Below are positions 34,618 to 45,230 of a stretch of DNA of 64,000 bases, piece by piece; within the stretch, counting starts at the first letter, position 1; every line of letters begins with the position of its first letter. The DNA is from Siderastrea siderea (lineage: Eukaryota; Cnidaria; Anthozoa; Scleractinia; Rhizangiidae). The position numbers were made by a program, and so were the translations under genes. Below the pieces are notes generated by a model that searched no databases, was not told the DNA's origin, and was given only the letters and a program-made list of their open reading frames with translations. Location of the stretch: contig OZ034969.1 in the NCBI GenBank assembly GCA_964030785.1, positions 34,890,601-34,954,600 on the forward strand, in the 5' to 3' direction.

Positions 34618-35266
34618 GGACGTTCGCGCGAAAAACTTCCACAATACAGATTTTTTTTCATACTTTGGCTACAGTCAGATAATAAGTTACCTATGTCAGA
34701 AATGCAAAAAAATTGAGGGGTCACCGACTTCGTTTTCAAAATAAAGCGCGTGGAAAACTACCCTAATTTCGACAAATCGGCCCTCGCAACTCGACATAGC
34801 CTCAATGCTTGTTGGTTTAAAAATATTAAAAATTATTCGCTGTAGACCCACTTTCTTAGCCAAACGTTATTTAAGTGGGTCTGTCAAGTAAACAATGTGA
34901 GCTGGTGTCATCCTTTTAGTTAAACTCATCCTCTAAGATGGACTTTTGCGAACACCGTGCAGCTACAATAATAGCATAATTCGATGATGCGAGGGCAGAA
35001 AAGTTGAAAAAAATCAAACTTCCACAATACAGATTTTCTTTAATTTTTCTCAAAATGTAGATAATTGACAGACAAAGTGATTTATCAAAAGAAAATATGG
35101 GGTCACCGAACATTTAAGAGAGTTAAACTCTTGCATAGATACTAAAGTGCCTACTAGCGCTATATATCTCCACATTTCTCCAACAGCGCGCGCGCGCTCA
35201 ATGCATGACGTGGCACTGAATTGCATGCGCAGTAAGGATGCGCAGAAACAATTAGCGCGAACGTCC
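34618..35266. mobile_element. TTAA-flanked MITE, 649 bp
   Basis: GGACGTTCGCGCG at the left end and its reverse complement at the right end, with TTAA at 34614-34617 and 35267-35270. The 3' subterminal region has two GATGCGCAG/CATGCGCAGT motifs. No coding frame. The end sequence and the GCGCAG motifs resemble the element at 44830-45226. Confidence 0.85.
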
Positions 35267-35671
35267 TTAACGATTGAGTTTGATGCCAAATGCATTCAGT
35301 CGTTCGTACGTTGGTTCGTTTGTTCCTTCATTCATTCATTCACTTATTTCTGTTTTTAACGTGGAACAAAGTGATTTCGTTTCTTTGATTAAGTAGTCTC
35401 TCTTCTCCTGTATTTTTGGAAAGGTTTTTTTTCTTTCTTTTTTTTTTTCACGTTTACATCACAGGCACTCCAAGCTCTTTTTGGGAAATTAGAGTTGAGA
35501 AATTGGATTTGTTGTAGACTTTGAATCTTTTTATAGATCTTTTACAGTTGGATAAATTGCCTCTCTTCTTGTTGATTTGGTCTTTGTGTGCAAATGGAAT
35601 TTTAAAATTCGCTTTAGCATGTACAATTTCTGAACTACTTATCTTTCTTTTTCTTCTTTTGATGATCGCAG

Positions 35672-35686
35672 AGACCTCGAATGCAG
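35672..35686 (+). CDS. Predicted microexon 9 (15 nt, phase 1-1)
   Basis: AGACCTCGAATGCAG follows GATGATCGCAG and precedes GTAAGA. Phase 1 gives T-S-N-A. The acceptor is ambiguous (CAGAG), but use of the second AG would give 13 nt and break the frame. The 170 bases before it match those before microexon 11 (TAGATCTTTTACAGTTGG and GGAATTTTAAAATTCGCTTT). Confidence 0.5.
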
Positions 35687-35759
35687 GTAAGAAGTGTATG
35701 TGTTAGGTAATCTAATTGGTCACTTATTAATTTTAAGAATAAACTAATCCTGTCCATAT

Positions 35760-38279
35760 GTAAGAAGTGTTTTACACAAGGTGACATTGAGACAGGTATG
35801 TTGAGGTATGTAGAGTAAAGTAAAAGGTGGTCAAATATAAAGAAGGGTTAACTCGAATACTCGAGACCATATCAGTGGGGCCTAAGAATCATCGTGTGCA
35901 TTTCCACTAAGACAGATGAGTATTTTCAATTTGCTGATTTGCACTGATATACTCTCGGAGATAAACATTTCTTCTTCTGTTTATACAAGTGATTGGTTTT
36001 ACTCGCTACCCATTTTGAAAGCTAAAATAACGTCGAGTTCTGTAAACAAAATGATTAGGTGGTCTCGACTGTGAGTTAAATGTTGTGAAAATCTCACTGC
36101 GTTTCATCTACACTCGTGGTAAATAGTTCAACCATACTTAAGTAGATTTTAGGTGTTTAATCCTTCTTAATTCTTTTCTAATATTTTAATAGCAGCATTT
36201 TAGTATTTTAGTCAATTTTATCTTGTTATATTTTCACAGTGCCCTATTGAAAACCACCTTGCGTGATGTAGGCCATCTGTATAAAGAATTTGCATTATTA
36301 TTATTATTATTATTATACCGAAATGACTTGACTGTCTCGCTGAGATAAATATTGTAAACCGACTGTTAGGTATACTCGCCACTGAGGTAAATTTCGATGC
36401 ACTCGCCGTGCATTCTCGTTCCCAAAGCCTACGATCTGTTCTGTCAGCGGTGGGATCGTAGGGCTCTGGTATCAGCCATTACCGGATGTCGTGAAATTCA
36501 CGACATCCGGTAGCGCATTTCTAATTCGTTAAGGTGCTATTGCGCCTGCTCTATTCACGTCCGTGGAGCTCTGGGCATGACAATTCTGACAACAGCCGAG
36601 AAATTTGAATTCCTATCGATCGAGTCATGGAAAAGCTGTTCGGGACCCTCTAAATCTCTGCAATTAGCGGAAAACCTGGAGCTTTTAAAAGGAACAAACT
36701 TAAAAAGGTGACTTTCGTGCCGTAGTTGTTCAGAAGAACGATTGTCCCTGCATTTTCCTCACGGGTTTTGGATTTGTACGTTGCCTGAATAAAGGTATTG
36801 CATTTGCGTTATACTGAATTCTACAGTTATTTTATTACATTCGTCTGGTTTCTGATGTGTGAGAATGTCAACTGTGTACTTATCGTTTCGCCACTAAATG
36901 CTACATTGTCTTACGTTTTACCCCATCGAAAATTTCCAGAAGCATTTGGCGCCCAAGTTTTTAAACATCGGCATCAAGAGGTCTTCACAAAAGTTGATGA
37001 GACAGTTACATGTAAGTTTATTTATGGACAAGCTTAAGTTTTGTAGAAAATGCTGTCGTGAGAAAAGAATCGCTGGCATTTAGCGACAATCTCTTACACG
37101 GAATTCTTACGTGCTTAACCAAACAGCAAAATTTGGTCGCTTAATCTGCCCTAAGCCACATTCTTTGAGTGGAAATTGATCAAGTCAATATATTAATTAA
37201 TGCCTTGATTAATTCAACCGGAAATAAAACGTTATACGTAGAAGCCAAAACATTTTAGCGTTATTGCGCATACAGTTTGAATCAGCCAATCAAAAAAAAT
37301 ACATTTTTGGCCGTTACCAGAGCTACAACAGACGTAATTTTAAAAAAGCGGCGTACCTCTGGGGACAAGAATGTTCGCCGTGGTAATCATATCATATTTG
37401 CGACTTTGCTCCACAATTTTCTGTTCGTTTATTCGTATGATATTACCAGTTCAATACCTCATTTGCAGCGAGTAATTATCATTTACTCATCTGACTCGCA
37501 TACACTGCAGATAATTTTTTCTTCCATTTAGACAGATTTTGACTCTTTGCTTGAAATCTATAACAAGGTAAATTTCTATAACCGAAATGAATTTAGGTCT
37601 CCATGAGACAAATATCGAAAGAAATTATGCTGTGGTTCAGTGTTTAAATGAGTTGCGGTTCATATTCACTCACGGTAAATTTGCAACTTCTGCAGTACAT
37701 TCGGATGTAAATAAATGTTGTATCGCTGAACATGAACTGAAAGCAAAGGGAACAGGATTTTCTACAAGCGAAATGGTATTGGGATCACTATGACAAAAAC
37801 AGCATTAAAATCTAGCCGTCAGTTTTGCTGCTTGTATCGCTCGCTACGCAGTCACGGTGGTGTAAGTTCGGTGACATTTCGTTTTGAAGCATTCTTGTTA
37901 CAACGACAGGAAGTGCACTCTTTACACTTCAAAACTTGGAAGGCCAACAAACGAGAGTTGAAGCCAGGAGTTCAAGAATTAAACCCTCTTAGAACCACCA
38001 CTCCAGACAAAGATTTGTAGGGATTTACAGCAAAAACAACCAGCGAGGAAACGTTCCTACATCATCCCCTCTAGATTCGTCACCAGTCCTCCCACTTTTC
38101 AACTGAGATTACGCGTTTGATTGCTTAAAAGGCCGCTTTCCCCGTTCTCCTCTTGAATTGGCTTTTTTTTTCATTAATTCTATCGATATAATAAACAGCA
38201 GAAAAATCATATTGGCACTTAACCAATGCCTGAATTTACTGTCTCCTTAACTTTCCTTTTCTTCTTTTGATGTTTGCAG
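35760..38279. other. Predicted intron with hairpin and simple repeats
   Basis: Contains (ATT)n at about 36297-36318 and a near-perfect 33-bp palindrome at 36483-36513 (ACCGGATGTCGTGAA and its reverse complement). Open frames at 36798-37037 and 37587-38020 have no recognised motifs. A 36-nt AG/GT-bounded segment at 37532-37567 is open in phase 0 but has TGA in phase 1, so it does not fit the array. Confidence 0.4.
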
Positions 38280-38297
38280 CGTCAAGCAGCGAACGTC
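38280..38297 (+). CDS. Predicted microexon 10 (18 nt, phase 1-1)
   Basis: CGTCAAGCAGCGAACGTC lies between TGTTTGCAG and GTAAGTAATG. Phase 1 gives S-S-S-E-R. It is one codon longer than most cassettes. An internal CAG (after 9 nt) would give a 9-nt form, also in frame. The downstream intron start (GTATATGTCGATATTCTTAT) matches that after microexon 11. Confidence 0.55.
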
Positions 38298-38411
38298 GTA
38301 AGTAATGTATATGTCGATATTCTTATTAATTACTCAACAATTTTAGGATAAACAAATCCAGGTGCCAGCTAGAGAAAGTATTAGCTTTGTTAGGCTAATT
38401 TCGAATTGCCT

Positions 38412-38547
38412 TGAGCCTCCCTATCAAAGCGAGGCAAGGTGTACATCCTTTCATATGAAAAAGAGTTTTATTTGCATTAAATGAAAACCCATTTTTATAA
38501 TTATGAAAGATTGTGTACTTAGCCTCGCTTTGACAAGGAGGCTAAAA
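38412..38547. mobile_element. Short MITE (GAGCCTCC...GGAGGCT)
   Basis: Terminal inverted repeats TTGAGCCTCCCTATCAAAGC on the left and GCTTTGACAAGGAGGCTAAA on the right enclose about 90 bp of AT-rich DNA. No coding capacity. Confidence 0.65.
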
Positions 38548-38869
38548 CCAATTCAGAGATGGCCAATTTTTTCTCGCACGTGCTCCTTCGAATGCAAATT
38601 TGTACCTGTTTTAAGTTTAGTTCATCTTTTAGCCCGCTTGAACTAGCTTCAAGTTTCTCGTAGCTGTTTTGTCGGTGATGAAGGAAAACCGAATAAGAAT
38701 CCTGTGTTCTTTATCTCGTGTCACATGTCAATGGCAGTGTCGTCTGCAATGTTGACAACTGTCGGAGATGTGCACTCTACCGAGGTTGATTGACAAGTGA
38801 GCTGTCAGTGCACGTGGCCAGGCCAAGTCCCTCTTAATAATATACCGGAACTTCCTCTTTAATTTATAT

Positions 38870-39948
38870 TTGATTTTAAATTATGTACATAATCTTGGCG
38901 ATACAAATCAATTTAAGAATGGAAAGCGAAGGAAAAGGTTATTACACCTTTTGGCTTTTATTACCAGGAAATAAATTTTAATTAGGGTCCAAAACTCTTT
39001 CATTAAAATGAAGTTGTGATCATTTTAGCAAACTAAACAAGCATTTCAATTTTTTGCGTCAACAATAGGTAGTTTAATCTAGGCATGGGTGGCACTAGAC
39101 TAAAGTTGATTGCAGGGTCGCATTCATGGGATATAATCGTTATTGAATACAACAACAACAACAACATTTTATTTGCATTCCAATTACAAATGGTATTGCA
39201 CATAGAAAAAAGAAAAATACACCTAACGTCAACTCAAGTATACTGGAAACCCAAACTGCGTCCCGTTGAATTGAAGGTTTAGCAATTATCAAATAATGAT
39301 TGTTATTCTTCAAAAACTCTAAAAAAGCATTTCTTGTTGAGCATGTTGTATGAAAGAAACGAATGTTGATTTCGACTGTTTCGATCCAACGGTACCGTAC
39401 CAATTCTTTCGCGAACAGCTAAACGTAACAAATACTACATTTTGACGCATTTTAAACAGGAATTGGGCGTGGACTGAAGGAGATGCACGCATATTTGATT
39501 GTAGCAAGCGTTTCCGTGGATTTTTCCGGCCGTTCGAGGTTTTTTTGCGCTTTTTGACGGCCCAAAAATTGGGGTGTGCGCAAAACTCGCCCCAATATTC
39601 GCGCGTTCAGAAAGCTAAAAGTGCTTCAAACCTGCGAAAAGCCCTACGGAAACGCTTGCTGCTCAGGCTAATTTGATTGTGTCCTGAATGTTCTGTTTTT
39701 TCTTCCATTGACAAGCGTTGACAGTTGCCGCTGTGATTCCTATTGTTCAGCTCGATTTTTTGAAAATCTGCCTGCTGAATGTTTGAAAACTTCTTTTTAG
39801 ATCTTTTACAGTTGGCAAAGTTATTCCTCCTCTCGTTGATTTAGTTTTAAACTTATTATAAATGCATGTGGAATTTTAAAATTCGCTTTAACAATTTCTA
39901 AATTCTGTTTTTTACTTGTCTTTCGTTTTCCGCTTTTGATGTTTGCAG
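38870..39948. other. Old array unit, predicted intron
   Basis: 38870-38990 matches 28640-28760 and 31370-31490. The rest shows a CAA microsatellite at about 39149-39165 and, from 39780, the conserved approach to a microexon. The minus-strand open frames at 39140-39507 lack recognisable content. Confidence 0.5.
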
Positions 39949-39963
39949 CGTCGCTACCAATAC
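39949..39963 (+). CDS. Predicted microexon 11 (15 nt, phase 1-1)
   Basis: CGTCGCTACCAATAC lies between TGTTTGCAG and GTAAGTGATG. Phase 1 gives S-L-P-I. It is the last cassette of the array before the exons that fix the reading phase. Confidence 0.55.
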
Positions 39964-40574
39964 GTAAGTGATGTTTATATCGATATTCTCATTATTCACT
40001 TAACAATTTAAGGATAAGCGAATCCACTGGTTTTACGCGAAATAACATTTGAACAGAAATCCTTATGTTGGGGTATGTAGAGTAAAGCAGAAGGTTGACA
40101 AATACAATGAATTGTTGTGCTTTGCACTTGCTTTGTACTTTGGATTAAGATTAGTCAGTAAAAAGAATATCCAGTCTGAATAGGCTCAAAACAGTGTGCT
40201 CTATGTTAAGTTCTCTTCTCTTAATTTTGGCTACGATATGCGGGTAGGGAGGGAGGGTCATTAAACTTAATTTTCTTTTTTAACGCCTCGTTTATTTTGA
40301 GTAACAGGTTTTGAGTCGTTGAACAGTTCAACAGTTTATGAACAAGGTCACTCTTGAACTAATTTACTTAAGTTTCTTTATATTTTAATTTTACTCGTTC
40401 ACTTTATGAAGCTCCTTGAGAAGAAAATCATTGCTTTGAGGAAGGGTACCTGGCCAAAGAAGACAAAAGTATGAAGGCCCCGCGAAACACCCTATTTAAG
40501 TGAAGATTTCAGATTCGAACAAGAAACATGTATGGAAAAGAAGGGATCACATTTCACTTCATTTTTTGCGCGAA

Positions 40575-40612
40575 TTTTGTCTTAATCTATCTTAATCTAA
40601 TCTAATCTAATT
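40575..40612 (+). repeat. (AATCT)n simple repeat
   Basis: Four or more imperfect copies of TAATCTA-type pentamers within the predicted intron between microexon 11 and the 45-nt exon. No gene is seen in the rest of this intron (39964-41042). Confidence 0.7.
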
Positions 40613-41042
40613 TATATATTTATTTATTTATTCTTTGAGAAATTTTTACCCTATTCAGACCGGGCTTTTTTCGCCCTCCTGGGACGTCCCCCCCCCCTCC
40701 CCTTCCTATGTAACTTTAAAACCGCTTACGCTGTGGCCACCAAATCTGCACAGGATAGTGTACGCGTTAATTCTAATCACTACAGATACTATGATGTCAC
40801 TGTGACGTGTATGACGTCATCATGACGCCGTTTGTTTCTCAATGTTTCACTGAGAAGTTCTAAAGCAATAAATTTACTGCATACTGTACCTGAAGGAGTA
40901 AAACTACTTTTGTTAGGTATAAAGGGTCATAAGCCACGCACCTCTTCGGAACCTGTAATTTTATTGGCTTCCTATATCACGCACCTCTATTGTTTTAAGG
41001 GCTAGGGTCATTGTTTTATTGTTTGTTCTTTTGTCTTCTCAG

Positions 41043-41087
41043 CCAATCCTGTTAAGCCTTCCGATAGGTGCGTACCGCCTCTAAAGG
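41043..41087 (+). CDS. Predicted exon 12 (45 nt, phase 1-1)
   Basis: The acceptor follows TTGTTCTTTTGTCTTCTCAG and the donor is GTATGT. The 45 nt contain a stop in phase 0 and in phase 2 but are open in phase 1, giving N-P-V-K-P-S-D-R-C-V-P-P-L-K between split codons. This fixes the phase of the whole array upstream. An earlier GTGCGT (after 25 nt) could also act as a donor but would break the frame. The exon is not part of the repeat units, so it is probably constitutive. Confidence 0.6.
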
Positions 41088-41992
41088 GTATGTACAATAT
41101 GTTTTCTGACTGTATATTTTTGGAAGATATGAAATTATGCAGATACATTTCATATAAGAGATAAAATGGCCATTTTGGTGTCCGCCATCTTGAATTTCCC
41201 TAACTTCATCTGCTTCATTAATAAACAATAAAATGAAACCAGTTGATTGTAAAAAGTTTATTTAATCAATTAACAATGTCATAAACTTTGTGGCGAATAG
41301 TGAATTGCGAGCGAGAAATCACCTTTTTTACCAGTTAAGGCCGCCATCTTAGATTTTTACGTTTAAAATTTCATGTTTTCCTCAAATTAGTACTAAATTT
41401 CTTTTTTTAGTTGGCGGTTATTTCTAAATGATAAATTGTAGTTACAATTAATGTAAAAATTGAATCGTAAAAAAAGAATCGTGATTTTTTTTAACGTGCC
41501 TGTCACCAATTGGTTGCCATGGAAACGTCAAGTTTGTTGGACCCAGTTAAATTTTAGGAAAAGTAACAAAATTTAATGGTAATAGCATGAACGGTTACGA
41601 AATTACACGACTTCAAAGTTGAGGCGTGCCTCAAAAGCCCCCTCCCGGTCTGAATGGGGTTAAAGCCGACGCTAGGAATGTGTTAGAATAACGTGAAGAA
41701 TAAGACACCACGTCTTTTACACACACTCGACGCACTTAAAATAACTTTAAAACGATGTGACTGAACACTGTTAAATCGTGGTAAATCGGTATATATTTCG
41801 CTCCTCGAGCCTCGTCAGCCGTCCGCCGTATAAGCACAGAGGACAGGGAAGCTACCAGCTTCCTTGGGAGCAGTTCGAGGTCAACTTGATTAAAAGCACT
41901 TTACAAAGAATATGGCCTGTTTCTAATAAGGAGATCTTTCTGATGTTGCCAGGAATTTGCTCATTGTACTTCTCTAAGTCCTTTTTGGTTTT

Positions 41993-42035
41993 CATCATCA
42001 TCATCATCATCATCATCATTATTAATTATGATTAT
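41993..42035 (+). repeat. (ATC)n / (ATT)n microsatellite
   Basis: About eight ATC units followed by ATT-rich sequence. It lies in the predicted intron before exon 13 and creates the Ile-rich end of a spurious open frame. Confidence 0.9.
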
Positions 42036-42108
42036 TATTGATGAACTTTTATGCCTTGCACTTTTTTTATTTTCACTTTTTTTCTTTCTCTTGTTCTTTT
42101 TTTTTTAG

Positions 42109-42144
42109 CCAGGAGTTCCCGGAATGTAGAGAATAATCTTGAAG
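42109..42144 (+). CDS. Predicted exon 13 (36 nt, phase 1-1)
   Basis: A run of pyrimidines ending TTTTTTTTAG precedes it and GTAAGTGC follows. Phases 0 and 2 contain TAG and TAA respectively; phase 1 is open and gives R-S-S-R-N-V-E-N-N-L-E between split codons. Joined to exon 12 the split codon becomes GCC (Ala), and to exon 14 GAA (Glu). Two successive exons that are open only in the same phase are the best sequence support for the model. Confidence 0.65.
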
Positions 42145-43447
42145 GTAAGTGCTTTGTTTCCTTCGAGGTGTTAAGGTCGTGAATCGAGTAGCGCAAGAAA
42201 ACCAACCACATCCAATTTCATACCGTAAATCACCCGGTTATAAGCCCTGGCCTATGCAGCTTCGTAAGAATTTTGTTGGTTACCAAGGACAAAATGTTGT
42301 GGTAATGAACTATCATTTTAGCCGGTTAGTGTAATTTGATTTTTAAAAAAAACTATGAGGAGATGTTGTATTGCTTATATCTCGGACGAGGTACAACCGG
42401 CAGTGTGACTATAACAGGGTGGAGTTATGACTGGGTTTAACGGCATTTCGTCGGCCGATACTTACTCACTCATATTTGTCTGTTTTTGAGAAAGTTTTCC
42501 TAGCATTCCTATTATCATTTGAGTAATCATCCAGTAAGTATTTTCGTTTTTCCTTTTTTTTTCTTTCTTAATTTCGCAAGTTAAATCGAATAGTGGGCTG
42601 TTGAACCGTAACCTCATTTCAAATGTCGAATGTTACGTCCAACACAGCGCTGGGTGTTATGGCATAAACTTAAAAGCGCCGCTGCTCCAAAGCAAAGCAA
42701 AGCGCACAAGCATTTATCACGGGTTGCAAAAGGCGGACGCCGCATCATAACGATGTGTAGTACGCATGTACCGCTGAAAGAGGAATCTTACTTCGCGTAA
42801 AAGCTCTTCGCTCTATTTCACGTCGCATATGAAGAAGAAAGGTTAATGAATGATGACGCTATACAGAGGCTCAAGGTGACTGATTGTATTAATCAATTCA
42901 ACCCTTTGAAGTTTGAAACCAAAAAAGGAACCTGTTGTTGACCGTCGTGGGCTAATTTCTTTTTGCACCCACTTCAAGATGGCGGCCGATCAACGTTTTT
43001 ACCAGAGAAAAAGGAAACAGTTGTTAAAACAACTCAAAATTTGGTTGGATTCAACTCAGTTCTCCGCTGCTTCTCTAAATTTACACTACCGAAACGTTAG
43101 TTTCTCCAACTAGCTTCTTTTAAACGTGTATATCGTGACGCGTTGCATTATACGAACACTGGTCGTTTTCTTATGATAATCAATCAAATTTGTCTAAACA
43201 TAAATTGCGACCTATAACTGAAGCCAAACAGTAAAACAATGCTTAATTTTAAATGTTTGACGCTCTATGAATCTGAAAACGTAACAGGTTCTTCGAAAAA
43301 CGCAAAATGTCCGCCATCTTGAAGTGGGCGTAAAAAGAAAATTGGCCCGTCGTGGTTGATGACAGCTTTTCTCAAATAGCAAAACTGAAGTCTTGTATCG
43401 CGTACTGTGGGTTTTAACATTTGCCTTTCCTTTTCCTTTCCTAAAAG
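42145..43447. other. Predicted intron 13, with MITE relic
   Basis: 42225-42445 has diverged TTATAAGCCC and AACCGG motifs resembling the MITE at 829-1265. 42955-42985 and 43305-43330 carry a short inverted repeat around CACTTCAAGATGGCGG, so 42930-43360 may be another decayed inverted-repeat element. No gene is seen. Confidence 0.4.
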
Positions 43448-43601
43448 AAAGGCGTGGAGGCGTCCTGACTGAAAATGATCCAGCATGGAAAGCAGGGGGA
43501 ACCACCTTACAAGGTCACAGCACTCAGCAGTTCATCACAGCTGAGCCAATCAAAGTTGATCCTTCCAAGAAAGTTGAGCTGGTGCTGAGGCTTGTCGCAA
43601 G
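43448..43601 (+). CDS. Predicted exon 14 (154 nt), constant C-terminal region
   Basis: The acceptor is CCTTTCCTTTTCCTTTCCTA followed by AAAG; the donor is GTAATA. Entered in phase 1 it is open throughout and leaves in phase 2. The peptide begins E-R-R-G-G-V-L-T-E-N-D-P-A-W and later reads QQFITAEPIKVDPSKKVELV. It alternates polar and hydrophobic residues as in beta strands. I do not recognise the family: no transmembrane segment, cysteine pattern or catalytic motif is visible. An alternative acceptor eight bases farther on (GAAAG) would not accept exon 13 in frame. Confidence 0.65.
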
Positions 43602-43895
43602 GTAATAAATATGGTATAGCACGACTTCACAAACATGGGCTTTAACTCAGGCCCGCACTCACACTCTTAGAAACTAAATTCTATTAGTGGCCTGATAAGC
43701 CTAAATCCTGATTTAAACGTTTGTCTTTCCTTTCTTGTAAACCAATACTGGAAGGAAAGGAAACACTGCACCTGTCCCAATAATAGCGTGAGAAAATTTC
43801 ACATTCCCAAAAACTGTTCCGGGAGTTTAGATGATCTGTGTGTGCCAGTTATCAAAAACGCTAATATAAAATTTTCATTCTCTTGTCGTCCTCAG

Positions 43896-43977
43896 AGAAG
43901 ACGAGACAGACGTTGTATTCCCCAAAGATGAGTTCAAGCCGTTGTCGACTCTTTATCCACCAGCTGTGCCAGAGTAG
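43896..43977 (+). CDS. Predicted terminal exon 15 with stop codon
   Basis: The acceptor TCTTGTCGTCCTCAG precedes it. Joined to exon 14, the split codon is AGA (Arg) and the frame reads EDETDVVFPKDEFKPLSTLY followed by PPAVPE and TAG at 43975-43977. The tail is acidic and then proline-rich, with no GPI-like hydrophobic end. Together exons 12-15 encode about 105 residues. An ATTAAA at 44192-44197 is a possible poly(A) signal. Confidence 0.65.
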
Positions 43978-44825
43978 GCACTGGTGCAGAGTGAAGAGCC
44001 CATAATACAACACGAGAATGCAAACATTTCAATCTTCACGAGAAAATTTGCTTCAGCAATAATTCACCAAGATTCCATGAAACGTTTTAATGTGACGCTC
44101 GTTTTTTTGATTGCTTCATCGATGTCTTTTGTCGATGTCCGCGTTAAAAATAATTAGATAAAAACATGCGAAGGTAAATTTGTAGTTATTGATTAAAGAG
44201 AGAAGGACTAAGTCAACAGTTTGTATCAGACAGGTATCTTAGTTACAGTTTGTCAGAACCAACCTGTAACTAACACCTTGCATTTTGTGAATTTACTAAT
44301 GACACACTAAAGACGGTAAATGTTTAGAAAAAAAAGTTGTTCCTGCGTAGTCTTTCAAAAGTTGGCGGGTTGTTTTGTGCGCATACTTGCAAGATGCATA
44401 TATAATTATCTTGCGCGCATTATCTTTTATGCCTTAAGAAATTTAAGACAATGTTAACGCAATTAGAGCAAAAGTGTTTTATGAATACAAGTAAGAAAAG
44501 TCCCGATTATGCTTAGGAAATTATGAAACGGTTCACATATGTATGTGCTTATCTATTATCTATGATTGCATTGGTAAAAATTGTTAGTTACTTCCATCAA
44601 TAGGTTTTTGAAAATTCTATTGTTCGTCATACTATCCGTTTTTGTAACAACTTTTCCTCAACCAGTGCGCAGAGCTACAAATGAAGAGGGACTCTAAAAG
44701 AAATAACTTACATCAGATAGGCAACCGTCGAAAGAGATAAAAGCCATTTATAAACAGACCTAGCAAAGGCATTATTACATTAGAAATTTAGTTTGCAGTA
44801 ATCTGTAGATAACAGTTAGCTTTGT
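43978..44825. other. Probable 3' untranslated and flanking DNA
   Basis: AT-rich and without a supported gene. The transcript end cannot be fixed from sequence alone; ATTAAA at 44192 is the first plausible signal. Confidence 0.4.
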
Positions 44826-44829
44826 TTAA

Positions 44830-45226
44830 GGACGGTGCCTCCTAATAGAGATGTACTTTTGCAAAGGCTATGACTATGGAGAAAAAGTAGATCTTAGCAA
44901 GGGTTATTGGAATCCAAAAAGAAAAATGTTGGTAACCACGAATTTTTCAGAGATAATTAAGCAACCATAATTCTAAAAAAGCGTTGAAATACAAAGATTG
45001 TATGGCAATTTCTTTTCAAATTTAAGCTCAATTATCTCTGAAAAATGCCTGGTTACCCCCAATTTTCTTTTTGGATTCTGATAGCCCTTGCTAAGATCTG
45101 CTTTTTTCCACATAGTCATAAACCGCGCAAAAAAATATTGTTGTATTAGGGGGGAAATTCCTTAAGAAGCCCGAGTATCCCGAGATGCGCAGATCGTATG
45201 CGCAGTAACAAAAGGAGGCACCGTCC
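44830..45226. mobile_element. TTAA-flanked MITE, 397 bp, foldback-like
   Basis: GGACGGTGCCTCCT at the left and its reverse complement at the right, with TTAA at 44826-44829 and 45227-45230. Inverted homology extends far inward (AGCAAGGGTTATTGGAATCC versus GGATTCTGATAGCCCTTGCT), so most of the element can fold back on itself. ATGCGCAG motifs near the right end are shared with 34618-35266. Confidence 0.9.
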
Positions 45227-45230
45227 TTAA

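Noticed and set aside
37532..37567. 36-nt AG/GT-bounded segment as a further microexon
   Set aside because: It has TGA in phase 1 and so cannot join the array in the phase fixed by exons 12 and 13. It also does not lie at the cassette position of a unit.
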